This document shows, piece by piece, positions 1 through 8,783 of a stretch of DNA of 59,909 nt. Each line of letters opens with the position of its first letter. Position 1 is the stretch's first letter. This DNA is from CAZECR01 sp964510495. GTDB lineage: Bacteria > Patescibacteriota > Patescibacteriia > Magasanikbacterales > GWA2-37-8. Location of the stretch: contig CAZECR010000005.1 in assembly GCA_964510495.1 (NCBI GenBank), positions 1-59,909 of the forward strand, read 5' to 3'. The notes under the pieces are model-generated. The model did not search any database. It was given only the letters and a program-made list of their open reading frames with translations, and had not been told where the DNA came from. A program made the translations under genes and the position numbers.

Positions 1-800
1 TAGAGTGTTTTTTTGCCTTCACGAATATCTGAGCCAACCGGTTTGCCGATCTTTTGTTCGTCGCCAAACATACCCAGTTCATCATCTTTAATTTGGAAGA
101 TAATACCAAGATGTTCACCAAATTTTTCTAGCGACTGCACGTTGCCAGGCGCCTGACCCGCTGCCAGACCACCAAGCATGAGTGGCAATGAAAATGTGTA
201 GCGCGCTGTTTTATAACAATACAAACGGAGTATATCTGCCTGGGAGGGCACGAGATTTACTGCCCCCGAATATACATCCTGCATTTGGGCAAAACCAACT
301 TTTATAATTTCTTGTGAAAATATACCAACAATCTCTTGAAGTGCGGGCGTCTTCGTTTGTGGAAGCGAGGACAAAAGATTAAAACTTAAAAAAATAGCGA
401 CATCGCCAACGCAGATACCTAGCGACTCACCAACATGCTCAGCATTATGACCTGCATGCTTTCTGGTGAAGGTTTCATACTGCTTATACAGGGTAGACTC
501 ACCGCGCCGGAGCTCGTCTAAATCCATAATATCATCGTGTATTATAAGCGCTGTGTGGACAATTTCTATCGCCGCCGCGAGACGAAGACATGTTTCGTCA
601 GGTCTTTTACCGGTAAGTTGATACGCTAAAAACACCATACCACCCCGCACCATCTTACCTTTTATAATTGTAGCGTACAACCGCTGCAAAGCGTCCTTTG
701 ACCAACGGTTTACCGGACGATATATTTTTATTTGTTCGTCAAAAAAATCTTTTAGAAACGGCCGGAGTTTGTTGCCCGCCTCAGCATAGAAAGAGTTCAT
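1..800 (-). CDS. crtE: Polyprenyl (geranylgeranyl-type) diphosphate synthase, C-terminus cut by window edge
   Basis: Reading the minus strand from the ATG at 800 gives an open frame to the window edge (about 266 residues visible). It would condense isopentenyl diphosphate with allylic diphosphates to make the C20 (or similar) precursor used by the adjacent phytoene synthase. The first aspartate-rich motif reads HDDIMDLDELRRG and the second reads FQIKDDELGMFGD, followed by the KPVGSDIREGKKT stretch typical of the family. The start codon overlaps the crtB stop by 4 bases (ATGA), so it is translationally coupled as the third gene of the carotenoid operon. Chain length cannot be told from what is visible. 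The last few dozen residues lie outside the window. Confidence 0.88.
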   Translation of the reverse strand, partial: MNSFYAEAGNKLRPFLKDFFDEQIKIYRPVNRWSKDALQRLYATIIKGKMVRGGMVFLAYQLTGKRPDETCLRLAAAIEIVHTALIIHDDIMDLDELRRGESTLYKQYETFTRKHAGHNAEHVGESLGICVGDVAIFLSFNLLSSLPQTKTPALQEIVGIFSQEIIKVGFAQMQDVYSGAVNLVPSQADILRLYCYKTARYTFSLPLMLGGLAAGQAPGNVQSLEKFGEHLGIIFQIKDDELGMFGDEQKIGKPVGSDIREGKKTL

Positions 801-1615
801 AGTGTGTTCAGGAATAACTGCCATATAATTTTTGATTTGCTCGGCTTTACTTTCTGTCTAAAAATAACAAACGGATCATTTTCAATTACGTTAGCAGTGT
901 AACGATACATATCTGCTGCGGTTTTAATAGGCAGACGTGAACGCTTGGGAATAAACGCAAAACCCGCTTCCCCTGCCGCCTGCCAAGCACGGTAGCGGGC
1001 CAATTCACAGGTAATTAAAGCAACGAAATCCAATGCTTTACAGTTGGCAGTCTTTTCGGTTAATAGTTCAAAACCAAACGGACGAAGCACTTCCAGTGGT
1101 AAATATTGGCGGCCAAGCTGAATATCCTCAGCAATATCACGAATAAAATTAATATACTGGAAGCCTTTGCCGAGAAGCTGAGCCGTAGCATACGACTCGG
1201 GCGGTAAGTCCATGAGCCGTGCCATAACCAGACCGATGACTTCGGCTGAGCCATAGATATACTCCTCGAGTTCGGCAAGTGTCTCGTACGTTTTCTTTTC
1301 CGTGTCGCTCGTCATTGCCTGCAAAAATGAATCTATCCACTCGGGGGGAATTGACCGCCGATTCATGAGGTCAACAAAGGAATCAATGATCGTGTTGCCA
1401 GATACCGTACCTGCCAAGGCAGCTGCATACTGTTTTTTAAATAAGGCAAAATCGGTCAGCCTGGCCGGTATACTATCAACCAAATCATCAGCGACCCGAA
1501 CAAATGCGTAGAAAATAAAAACATCTTCACGAACCGCACGCGGAAAAAAAAGGCTGCTCGTAAAAAAAGTTTTACTCCCCTTTTTGAAGGTTTGATAAAT
1601 CGTCTGGTCAACCAT
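797..1615 (-). CDS. crtB: Phytoene/squalene synthase family protein
   Basis: A 272-residue trans-isoprenyl diphosphate synthase that joins two prenyl diphosphates head to head. Both substrate-binding aspartate motifs are present: VADDLVD near residue 40 and FIRDIAEDIQLGRQYLP near residue 155. Length is close to the family norm (about 280). I chose the ATG at 1615, preceded by T as in most genes here; a TTG four codons upstream is possible. The gene overlaps the end of crtI by 8 bases and the start of crtE by 4, which indicates one mRNA. Squalene versus phytoene synthesis cannot be separated by motif alone, but the crtI neighbour favours phytoene (or a C30 analogue). Confidence 0.9.
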   Translation of the reverse strand: MVDQTIYQTFKKGSKTFFTSSLFFPRAVREDVFIFYAFVRVADDLVDSIPARLTDFALFKKQYAAALAGTVSGNTIIDSFVDLMNRRSIPPEWIDSFLQAMTSDTEKKTYETLAELEEYIYGSAEVIGLVMARLMDLPPESYATAQLLGKGFQYINFIRDIAEDIQLGRQYLPLEVLRPFGFELLTEKTANCKALDFVALITCELARYRAWQAAGEAGFAFIPKRSRLPIKTAADMYRYTANVIENDPFVIFRQKVKPSKSKIIWQLFLNTL

Positions 1616-3080
1616 ATTTTTTTTCAATAGCTTCAGCTACGAGCCCAGAAGCAATGAGGCACATAGGCATGCCAATGCCAGGATGGGTATACTGACCGGT
1701 ATAGTACAGATTAGAGACTTTTTTACTCTGGTGACGCGGGCGGAAGACAGCAGTCTGCATAAGAGTATGGCTCAAACCAAGAGCGGTACCTTTGTAGGCA
1801 TTGAACAGGGTGGAAAAATCCCGCGAGGCAAAAACTTTCTTCACCACCGTATCGTGCAGGTTTTGCCCCAACAACTCTTCCAAGTGTACCAAAACCTTTT
1901 CAGTATACGTAGCACGAATTTCTTCGGTGTCTTCGAGCCCGGCGGCAATAGGCACTAGAATAACAAGTGCTTCACCCCCCGGTGGAACAATGGTAGGATC
2001 AGTTTTTGAAGCACAGGAAACATAATAGGATGGATGCTCGGGCCATTCAGGATGCTCAAAAATAGCGTCAAAATGGCGTACCCAATCGTTATCAAAGAAC
2101 AGGGTGTGATGTTCAAGCCCAGATATTTTGCGATCGTACCCAAGATACAGCATAAATGCTGAGGGTGCGAGAGTGCGCCGCTCCCAATAATTTTTGGAGT
2201 AGCTTCGGTTTCCCGCATCCAACAAAGAGTTTTCGGTGTGCTGGTAGTCTGCGCCCGAAATAACGATATCCGCTTCAATCGTTTCGCCGTTTACCACCAC
2301 CCCACGCGCTTGTCGGTCGGTAACAATAATTTTTTCCACCGGACAATTGTACTGAAAACGCGCGCCATAGGATGAGGCTAGTTTTTCTATTGCCTGTACG
2401 ACTGTGCCAATGCCGCCCGACGGGTACCATACGCCGAGATTAAAATCAATGTGTGACATGAGCGAGTAAATGGCTGGTGTATTTTTAGGGGCTCCTCCCA
2501 AAAAAACCATGCTATATTCCAAAATTTTTCGGAGCTTGTCACTTTTAAAGTAGCGCCGGGTGTAGGTATCAAGCGTCTCAAATACATGTAATTTTCTACC
2601 TTCCATCAACATGCGGCGATTAAAAAAATCCATAAGCGACGTATAGTCCTTGTACAAAAAATCACTCATCGATACGTCGTATTGATACTTTGATTGCGCT
2701 AAGTAGCGAGTCAGTGCGGCGGCAGATCCCGGTTCTATGGCTTCAAAAAGCTGCAGATTTTTATTGAGATCAGCCGAAACATCGACAAAGTCGTTTTTGC
2801 CATGATAAATTCGATATGCCGGGTCAAGTCGCTTTAGATCAAAAAAATCGGTGGATTTTTTACCAAATTCCGCAAAAAACTTGTCAAAAACATCGGGCAT
2901 CAGGTACCATGACGGGCCCATGTCAAAGGTGAATCCCCTCTCCCGATACACGCTGGCGCGTCCACCGGGCTGTTCATTTTTTTCAAGTACTAGGACCTCA
3001 TAACCCTTGTGGGCAAGCAAGGCTGCTGCGGATAAACCACCAAATCCAGCACCAATAATGATGATTTTTTTCTTTTGCAT
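1608..3080 (-). CDS. crtI: Phytoene desaturase (CrtI-type FAD amine oxidase fold)
   Basis: A 490-residue CrtI-family dehydrogenase that introduces conjugated double bonds into phytoene to give coloured carotenoids. The N-terminus has the dinucleotide-binding motif IIIIGAGFGGLSAA, then LEKNEQPGGRAS. The C-terminus has the family signature NLYYTGQYTHPGIGMPM and GLVAEAIEKK, which closes the FAD site. First gene of a minus-strand operon crtI-crtB-crtE, with a sigma70-like promoter about 80-110 bases upstream. No lycopene cyclase, ketolase or rhodopsin gene lies in the visible part; any would be beyond the left edge. Whether the product is C30 or C40 is not decidable here. Confidence 0.92.
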   Translation of the reverse strand: MQKKKIIIIGAGFGGLSAAALLAHKGYEVLVLEKNEQPGGRASVYRERGFTFDMGPSWYLMPDVFDKFFAEFGKKSTDFFDLKRLDPAYRIYHGKNDFVDVSADLNKNLQLFEAIEPGSAAALTRYLAQSKYQYDVSMSDFLYKDYTSLMDFFNRRMLMEGRKLHVFETLDTYTRRYFKSDKLRKILEYSMVFLGGAPKNTPAIYSLMSHIDFNLGVWYPSGGIGTVVQAIEKLASSYGARFQYNCPVEKIIVTDRQARGVVVNGETIEADIVISGADYQHTENSLLDAGNRSYSKNYWERRTLAPSAFMLYLGYDRKISGLEHHTLFFDNDWVRHFDAIFEHPEWPEHPSYYVSCASKTDPTIVPPGGEALVILVPIAAGLEDTEEIRATYTEKVLVHLEELLGQNLHDTVVKKVFASRDFSTLFNAYKGTALGLSHTLMQTAVFRPRHQSKKVSNLYYTGQYTHPGIGMPMCLIASGLVAEAIEKKYG

Positions 3081-3161
3081 AAAGTGAGAGCCCTAAAATG
3101 AGAGCAAAGAAACGTTTTTGAAGAATTACCAAATAATCGTATTCTAACGTCTTTCATTCAG

Positions 3162-3190
3162 AGTATACTCGTTACTGAAACTATATACAA
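3162..3190 (-). promoter_or_regulatory. Predicted promoter of the carotenoid operon
   Basis: On the minus strand, TTGTAT, a 17-base spacer and TATACT (5/6 match to the -10 consensus) lie 82 bases upstream of crtI. The rest of the 200-base gap holds only the terminator at 3241-3270. Confidence 0.5.
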
Positions 3191-3240
3191 CCCGCCCCCA
3201 GCAGTACTAACTGCCTGTACCCACAAAGCATCTACTAATT

Positions 3241-3270
3241 AAAAACACGACTCATAGTGGCCGTGTTTTT
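3241..3270 (-). terminator. Bidirectional rho-independent terminator
   Basis: A perfect 9-bp stem (AAAAACACG / CGTGTTTTT) around a 12-base loop, T-rich on both strands. It ends the DM13 transcript on the minus strand. Confidence 0.75.
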
Positions 3271-3280
3271 TAAACCACCA

Positions 3281-3901
3281 TTATTCAACAAGCACTTTTA
3301 ATTCAGCCGCACCAAAATTTCGGAAGAACCGTCGACACCAAATACTGATGACTGAATCTGAATCGAGTTTGGCTTCCGGAGGGAGAACATAATTCTGGTT
3401 CCCCTTATTACCCTTTAATACGCCAAGATTTACAAATGAATCTCCACCGACAGCGTCTTTAACTGTTTTGTTATCACTATTTGCTGCGGAGACTAAATAG
3501 ACGAATAGATCTGGCCCATTGGTAACATTAAAATCCGCAAGCGAAAGCGTCCGAACACCATCCTTCTCAGTAACAATCGCTTTTCCTTGAATCGTATACG
3601 TAGAGTCACCTTGATTAAACACACCATCTGCAATCATGGTTGGCACTGTAAGAGGCTTTGGAGCAGATGGCGGTACTACAGTGGTTGCAGGCTTATCAAT
3701 CGGCTTACTACCTACAGTCGTCGTAGTTTCTACCGGTACCGCACCGAGGTCAGGCTGTGGCACAGTAGCGATCGGTACTGTTTCATTAACCACGGTATCG
3801 CTCCACAGTGCCTGGATGCCAAAAAAACTAAAAGCCAGCCAAACCACAAGGGCCGTGACGAGGGATACTCCGACTATGATTGTGGGGGTACGATACTGCA
3901 T
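3281..3901 (-). CDS. Membrane-anchored DM13-domain protein
   Basis: 206 residues. Residues 8-30 form one hydrophobic segment that should anchor the protein outside the membrane. A Thr/Pro/Val-rich linker (about 40-90) leads into a DM13 domain (about 95-206), seen in LSLADFNVTNGPDLFVYL, NLGVLKGNKGNQNYVLP and ISIWCRRFFRNFGAAEL. The IWCRRF cysteine is the conserved residue of DM13, a fold proposed to act in electron transfer or redox chemistry; that role is a family suggestion, not shown here. Second gene after the hydrolase at 3911-4918, with 9 bases between them, so probably one operon. Confidence 0.8.
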   Translation of the reverse strand: MQYRTPTIIVGVSLVTALVVWLAFSFFGIQALWSDTVVNETVPIATVPQPDLGAVPVETTTTVGSKPIDKPATTVVPPSAPKPLTVPTMIADGVFNQGDSTYTIQGKAIVTEKDGVRTLSLADFNVTNGPDLFVYLVSAANSDNKTVKDAVGGDSFVNLGVLKGNKGNQNYVLPPEAKLDSDSVISIWCRRFFRNFGAAELKVLVE

Positions 3902-3910
3902 AGTAGTACA

Positions 3911-4918
3911 TTAAAGATTTTTCTTAAAAAAAGCGACGGTGCGCTGCCAGGCAGTGCTAAAGTTTTTGCTCATATTATGATTGTCGCCAGCATACTCATA
4001 ATAGGTCACGGGTTTACCAGCTTTTTCAAGCGCTTCATTCAAACGACGCGATAATTCAACCGGCACACTTGCGTCACCCGTAGCGTGTTGTAGCTCAATA
4101 GTACTCGAGATACTACTGAGATACGTGTAAGGATCAATCGTATTCCAAAAATCTGGATTAGTTGATGGCAAACCATTTTCTATCACAAGTGTATCCGTGG
4201 TATTTTTTAAAAAAGGAATTTTAGCATTATACGTTTCGAGCATATCCGGAAAACTGCCCACCACCCCCGCCCAGAGTGAAGCCGCCTTAATATCTTTTGA
4301 AATAACGAGTGAACGCAAACCAATCTCTCCCCCATTAGAATGGCCCCAATACCCAATACGACTCGGATCAACAGCGTTATATTTTTTGAGGTAGGCAATC
4401 GCCTCTAGCGTATCAACCACGTAGCCCTCAGAAAAATGAGCGCTTTCTGGCTCGCCTTCCGAGTCCCCGTGTCCGCGTAAATCCGGTTTGAAGGTTACAA
4501 AACCATTGCGTGCCAAAACTGCCTGATAGGTAGCATAATTTTTGGTAGTCGAATACTCTTTAGGCGGAATGTAACCATGCACAAAAATAATAGCCGGAAA
4601 TCCATTCTTTGGCTTAACTGACGTTGGCACAGTAAGTAAACCGTAAACCTTTAAACCGTCTGAAAAATAGGAAGCAATAAACTGGTGGTAATTAGTCCCT
4701 TTCGAAAGCGTTTTTTCAATAATAAAATCGCCTCCTTCATACGCGCGATTCCGGAGTACCTCGATAGACATTGGATGCTGAGGAAGGCTGATTTCAGGCA
4801 AGTTCTGAAGCACCGCACCACTTTGATTTTCTGCTGCAGGACTTGGACGCAGAAATGCTAACCCGACCGCACCAGCAACTACTCCTAGGGCAAAAACTAC
4901 CTTGGCGATTTTAACCAT
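3911..4918 (-). CDS. Secreted or membrane-anchored alpha/beta hydrolase
   Basis: 335 residues with an N-terminal hydrophobic signal or anchor (about 5-25). The core is a prolyl-oligopeptidase/dienelactone-hydrolase-like fold: FPAIIFVHGYIPP (oxyanion region), FKPDLRGHGDSEG, then the nucleophile elbow GYWGHSNGGEIG (Ser in GHSNG). The DASVPVELS stretch probably holds the acid, and GDNHNMS the catalytic His. It probably cleaves an ester or peptide at the cell surface; the substrate is unknown. Leads the two-gene unit with the DM13 protein. The ATG has T at -1 and no SD, as is usual here. Confidence 0.8.
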   Translation of the reverse strand: MVKIAKVVFALGVVAGAVGLAFLRPSPAAENQSGAVLQNLPEISLPQHPMSIEVLRNRAYEGGDFIIEKTLSKGTNYHQFIASYFSDGLKVYGLLTVPTSVKPKNGFPAIIFVHGYIPPKEYSTTKNYATYQAVLARNGFVTFKPDLRGHGDSEGEPESAHFSEGYVVDTLEAIAYLKKYNAVDPSRIGYWGHSNGGEIGLRSLVISKDIKAASLWAGVVGSFPDMLETYNAKIPFLKNTTDTLVIENGLPSTNPDFWNTIDPYTYLSSISSTIELQHATGDASVPVELSRRLNEALEKAGKPVTYYEYAGDNHNMSKNFSTAWQRTVAFFKKNL

Positions 4919-4942
4919 ATATTTAAAAATATCTATTTTTAT

Positions 4943-4951
4943 AGTATAGCA
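4943..4951 (-). promoter_or_regulatory. Extended -10 promoter for hydrolase/DM13 unit
   Basis: On the minus strand TGCTATACT is an extended -10 element 25 bases before the ATG. The -35 region is only a T run. A short leader follows. Confidence 0.5.
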
Positions 4952-5117
4952 TTAATTCCTCTTTAAAAAAATTCCTAAACAATATATTATTTTTAACACT
5001 ATTTTCTACGTAGATTTTTTAGTTCCGGACTTTACTTTTGTCCAACACATGGTAAAATTTCATTTATACCAAGCTGCGGAACGCTCATACTCATTCTCAC
5101 ATTCTAATCTTTTATTT

Positions 5118-6050
5118 ATGAAGAACACCCCTCTCATTCTTGGACTGATCACTGTGGTTGCAGGTGGCGGCATCGTGTTTGCCCTGACGCGCAATACTAC
5201 TTTACTCAATAGGCGAAACACAGTATTTTGTTCACCCGACGGAACACTAACCGACACTCAATTAATCCAAAGCCACCGTTCCTACTGTGTCCAATCGAAT
5301 GCCGAAGATATAACTATTGATCCGAATAAAGCAACAAAATATTCTTTTTCAATTATCGATGATCAAGGAAATACGCTCAAAGATTTTACCATTACCCACA
5401 CTAAACTGATGCACGTTATTATCGTGCGCAAAGATTTGGCCTATTTCCAGCACGTACACCCGGAATTTAATAGTACGACCGGTGAATTCACCTTAAACGA
5501 CATAACTTTCCCAGCGAGCGGTGAATACCGTATTTTTGCTGATTTTGCGACTACCGGTACTCAGATCGATCATACCAACCATGGAGCCGACCCTCTCACA
5601 ATAACGATTGCTGATGACGTTTTGGTAAGCGGAGAATATAACCCGCAAGCGACAGGCTCTGAAGAAATAAGAAAAGCCTTTGAAGGTAATGAGGTAACAC
5701 TAACAACTGACAAACCCTCTGTTTCGGGACAAGAAACAAAACTTTCCTTTGCGCTTAAACAAGACGGCAAGCCAGTGAGTGATCTTGAAGAATATCTCGG
5801 CGCATTAGGACACAGCGTTATTTTGCGCGAAAGCTCTCTTGATTTTATCCACGCTCATCCGGTAGCCAACGCTAACCAACCACAGGACGGTGTTGTGGAT
5901 TTTATGATGCAATTCCCAAAAGCTGGAAAGTATAAAATCTTTACCCAATTTCAACGAAACGGAAAAATCATCACGACGGATTTTGTCATCTCGGTCGCGC
6001 AAGGTTCGGCAACCCCCGACGAACCATTCATGGATCATTCCACGCACTAG
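5118..6050 (+). CDS. Membrane-anchored protein with two HxHP-containing domains
   Basis: 310 residues from the ATG at 5118, chosen because it starts right before a clean signal/anchor (residues 4-23); an upstream in-frame ATG at 5049 would put 23 polar residues first. Two similar beta-rich domains follow. One carries KLMHVIIVRKDLAYFQHVHPEF, the other GHSVILRESSLDFIHAHP, each with an HVHP or HAHP motif followed by a strand ending GEYRIF or GKYKIF. The paired His motifs suggest metal (perhaps copper) binding outside the cell, but this is inference. The C-terminus ends in a His-containing tail. Transcribed divergently from the hydrolase. Confidence 0.65.
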   Translation: MKNTPLILGLITVVAGGGIVFALTRNTTLLNRRNTVFCSPDGTLTDTQLIQSHRSYCVQSNAEDITIDPNKATKYSFSIIDDQGNTLKDFTITHTKLMHVIIVRKDLAYFQHVHPEFNSTTGEFTLNDITFPASGEYRIFADFATTGTQIDHTNHGADPLTITIADDVLVSGEYNPQATGSEEIRKAFEGNEVTLTTDKPSVSGQETKLSFALKQDGKPVSDLEEYLGALGHSVILRESSLDFIHAHPVANANQPQDGVVDFMMQFPKAGKYKIFTQFQRNGKIITTDFVISVAQGSATPDEPFMDHSTH

Positions 6051-6216
6051 TTTTAAACCCTGCTCCTGGCTGCGCAAGAAATAATCGCCACCATTCCCCC
6101 ACCTGATTATCCTCAACACGCTTTCACTGCTGACTGGGCCATTATTTTTTATTTCCATAGGCAAAATACCCAATATATGGTACAGTTTTCTTCATATAAA
6201 TTTAAGACATAAAATT

Positions 6217-6657
6217 ATGGCCGTTATCAATCCACATATTAACTTCAACGGAAATGCCGAAGAAGCATTTAATTTCTATAAGTCAGTTTTTGGCGGAGAA
6301 TTTGCAAAAATTATTCGCTTTAAAGACCTTGCGGGACCGGGATTCGCAGTATCAGAAAAAGAAGAAAATAAAATCATGCATATTGCTTTGCCTATTGGCA
6401 CAAGTAACGCGCTCATCGGTAATGATGTTCCAGAAATCATGGGGAAAACGAACGAACATGAGAACAGAAGTAAAATCTCAATAAGCGCAGAAAGCAAAGA
6501 AGAGGCTGAGAAGTTATTTAACGGTCTTTCTGAGGGAGGTGCGATAGAAGCGCCCGGTGAGAGCTCTGCTACAGGTTCGTATTTTGGTTGTTTTAGGGAC
6601 AAATACGGAATTGAATGGATCGTTGAATTTGATCCAAACTATAGCAACCAAAAATAA
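6217..6657 (+). CDS. VOC-superfamily (PhnB/glyoxalase-like) protein
   Basis: 146 residues. The opening INPHINFNGNAEEAFNFYKSVFGGEF is the hallmark of the PhnB-like branch of the vicinal-oxygen-chelate fold, and the C-terminal YFGCFRDKYGIEWIVEF closes it. These are dimeric metal- or ligand-binding proteins with diverse or unknown functions. Followed 16 bases later by the DUF1801 gene, a pairing often seen in bacteria, so co-transcription is likely. Confidence 0.85.
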   Translation: MAVINPHINFNGNAEEAFNFYKSVFGGEFAKIIRFKDLAGPGFAVSEKEENKIMHIALPIGTSNALIGNDVPEIMGKTNEHENRSKISISAESKEEAEKLFNGLSEGGAIEAPGESSATGSYFGCFRDKYGIEWIVEFDPNYSNQK

Positions 6658-6673
6658 TTTTGAAAATCACTCT

Positions 6674-7126
6674 ATGGGAGCAGATCAAGTAAAGCTTAAA
6701 AATACCGTTTCAGAACAGATTAAAAAATATATTACTAGCCAGCCTGAATCAAAACGCGGCGATATGGAAGCACTGCATCGCAGCATCCGGAAAGTAATGC
6801 CGAAATGCAAATTATGGTTCTTGGATGGAAAGGACGGCACAGGTAAAACTGTTTCTAATCCTAATATAGGCTACGGATCCTACACCATACACTACGCCAA
6901 CGGAACAAGCAGAGAGTTTTATCAAATTGGTTTGAGCGCAAACTCAAGCGGAATCTCTGTCTACATCCTTGGGATTAAAGACAAGAAATACTTAACCGAG
7001 ACGTATGGTAAAAAAATCGGTAAAGCGAGTGTGAGCGGATACTGTATTAAGTTTAAAACACTGCAAGATATAAACATAAACACACTCGAAGCGGCAGTAC
7101 GATATGGGTTAAAAGCAACGCAGTAA
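6674..7126 (+). CDS. DUF1801 (YdhG-like) protein
   Basis: 150 residues from the ATG at 6674 (context CTATG); a longer in-frame opening from 6557 overlaps the VOC gene and is not expected to be used. The segment KRGDMEALHRSIRKVMPKC with KLWFLDG and GYGSYTIHYANG matches the DUF1801/YdhG fold, a small alpha-beta domain of unknown function. Probably co-transcribed with the VOC gene and ended by the hairpin at 7191-7218. Confidence 0.75.
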   Translation: MGADQVKLKNTVSEQIKKYITSQPESKRGDMEALHRSIRKVMPKCKLWFLDGKDGTGKTVSNPNIGYGSYTIHYANGTSREFYQIGLSANSSGISVYILGIKDKKYLTETYGKKIGKASVSGYCIKFKTLQDININTLEAAVRYGLKATQ

Positions 7127-7190
7127 CTTTTGGAAGTGTGCTAAGATAATTTCTAACTTTATTTACCAAACGGAGCGATTTTATTTTGTA

Positions 7191-7218
7191 AATCCGACCG
7201 ATCCCCTTCAGTCGGATT
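7191..7218 (+). terminator. Rho-independent terminator after DUF1801 gene
   Basis: AATCCGAC / GTCGGATT stem (8 bp) with a 12-base loop, followed by TTTCTTTT. Confidence 0.75.
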
Positions 7219-7265
7219 TTTCTTTTAGCTCAAGATTAAACATTCTGAGCACAAACTATAATAAC

Positions 7266-7293
7266 TTGACTTTTTTAAAAAATATGCTATTTT
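7266..7293 (+). promoter_or_regulatory. Promoter of the nhaD transcription unit
   Basis: TTGACT, a 16-base spacer and TATTTT preceded by TGC (extended -10). It lies about 160 bases upstream of the NhaD start and abuts the first inverted repeat. Confidence 0.6.
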
Positions 7294-7327
7294 ATCCTGA
7301 TTTCATTTTGAATGAAATCAGGATAAA
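7291..7327 (+). promoter_or_regulatory. Perfect 17-bp inverted repeat at the nhaD transcription start
   Basis: TTTATCCTGATTTCATT and its exact complement are separated by 3 bases (TTG). The repeat begins inside the predicted -10 element, so it could be an operator or, as RNA, a 5'-terminal stem-loop that stabilises the message. Confidence 0.7.
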
Positions 7328-7363
7328 TAAAAAGTTCTTTTACAATTTTAAGAAGGTAATAAA

Positions 7364-7415
7364 CTGCGGACAAGATTGCAATGTACCCACCTATAGATTA
7401 TAATCTTGTCCGCAG
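7364..7415 (+). promoter_or_regulatory. Second leader inverted repeat of nhaD (14 bp)
   Basis: CTGCGGACAAGATT (7364-7377) pairs perfectly with AATCTTGTCCGCAG (7402-7415). The loop contains an overlapping 12-base palindrome, AGATTATAATCT (7396-7407), that could form a competing hairpin. It ends 38 bases before the start codon; the SD (GGAGGA) lies outside the stem. Confidence 0.65.
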
Positions 7416-7453
7416 AAATTTTCACCCGACCAGTTAACCACGAAGGAGGAAAC

Positions 7454-8752
7454 ATGCTTTTCGGAGCCGCACTGCTCATCCTGTTCCTGTTGGGATACAT
7501 GCTCATCGCCACCGAGCACTACACAAAAATTGACAAGGGGGCAACAGCTCTCCTGCTCGGTTTCGGACTGTTCGCGCTGATCGCCCTGTTTGGACCATTC
7601 AGCCATGAGGTAGTTGAAAAGCATCTCCACAATCTTACCGGGGAGATCGCTCAGATCATTCTTTTCCTTCTCGGGGCGATGGCGATCGTCGAAATGATCT
7701 CTCTCTGCGGCGGATTCGACGTAATCGCACGCAAAATCACGTCGAAAAGCAAACGGAAACTTCTGTTTGTTGTCGCAACCATCACGTTCGGCATGTCCGC
7801 GCTACTCGATAACCTGACTACCTCAATCGTCATGTACGCCGTAACCTGCAAGTTGATCGATGATACGGCTGATCGGATGACCTTCGGTGGAATCATAGTC
7901 ATAGCCGCAAATAGCGGTGGCGCCTGGTTCCCAACCGGCGATGTCACCACCACCATGCTGTGGATTGCCGGCAAAATCACCACCGTCTCGCTCATCAAAC
8001 ACCTCTTCATCCCCAGCCTCATCAGCCTGCTTGTCCCCCTCGTTTGGGTAATGCGGGGTATTGACGGGAAGGTTGAAAAGAAAACCGAAACGAAGTCGCA
8101 GGAGAGAAAGGGAGCTCTCCTCATTCTGACGGTGGGGGTTGTCGGTCTCTTGAGCGTTCCTATCCTGAAGGCGACGCTGCACCTCCCGCCATACCTGTGC
8201 ATACTCGGTGCACTCGGCATCCTATGGACGCTCGAAGAAATCATGTACAAAGGAAAGGCGTGGATCACCATCTCGCAGTCCGAGGAGGTAGGTAGTGGCG
8301 ATGATAGCCGTGTCGATCAGAAGAACACGCTGGCCAAAGCTCTCGAGTCAGTCGAGGTCCCCAGCCTACTTTTCTTTATCGGTATCCTGCTCGCTGTCGG
8401 AGCTCTTCAGAGTGTCGACATCCTGCAGCAGGGCGCCGCGATCCTCACCCGTTATTGTTCACCAAACGTCGTCGTCGCGCTCCTAGGAATTCTCTCGGCT
8501 ATCCTCGATAATGTCCCGCTGACGGCAGCGTCGATCCAGATGTACCAGAACATCCCTGCGGACAGCCTATTCTGGCATATGCTGGCGCTCTGCGTCGGCA
8601 CCGGCGGGAGCCTTCTCATCATCGGCTCGGCTGCCGGGGTCGTCCTGATGGGAAAAGCCCGCATCACCTTCGGGTGGTACCTCCGGCGCTTTACGCTGCC
8701 GGTGCTGGGTGGATATCTAGCGGCTCTTACCACACTCATTCTGCTTAATTGA
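7454..8752 (+). CDS. nhaD: NhaD-type Na+/H+ antiporter (ArsB/NhaD permease superfamily)
   Basis: 432 residues with about a dozen hydrophobic segments across the length. The N-terminus (YMLIATEHYTKIDKGATALLLGFGL) and SALLDNLTTSIVMYAV, NSGGAWFPTGDVTTTMLW, ILDNVPLTAASIQMY and GTGGSLLIIGSAAGVVLMG match NhaD antiporters, which expel Na+ or Li+ in exchange for protons. I used the ATG at 7454 because a strong SD (GGAGGA) sits 5 bases upstream. Base use is clearly more GC-rich than its neighbours and C-ending codons dominate, suggesting transfer. It has its own promoter, a structured leader and two downstream hairpins, so it is an isolated single-gene unit. Confidence 0.9.
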   Translation: MLFGAALLILFLLGYMLIATEHYTKIDKGATALLLGFGLFALIALFGPFSHEVVEKHLHNLTGEIAQIILFLLGAMAIVEMISLCGGFDVIARKITSKSKRKLLFVVATITFGMSALLDNLTTSIVMYAVTCKLIDDTADRMTFGGIIVIAANSGGAWFPTGDVTTTMLWIAGKITTVSLIKHLFIPSLISLLVPLVWVMRGIDGKVEKKTETKSQERKGALLILTVGVVGLLSVPILKATLHLPPYLCILGALGILWTLEEIMYKGKAWITISQSEEVGSGDDSRVDQKNTLAKALESVEVPSLLFFIGILLAVGALQSVDILQQGAAILTRYCSPNVVVALLGILSAILDNVPLTAASIQMYQNIPADSLFWHMLALCVGTGGSLLIIGSAAGVVLMGKARITFGWYLRRFTLPVLGGYLAALTTLILLN

Positions 8753-8783
8753 CAGATAACGGGTCGGCCTTCTCAAATTCTCA

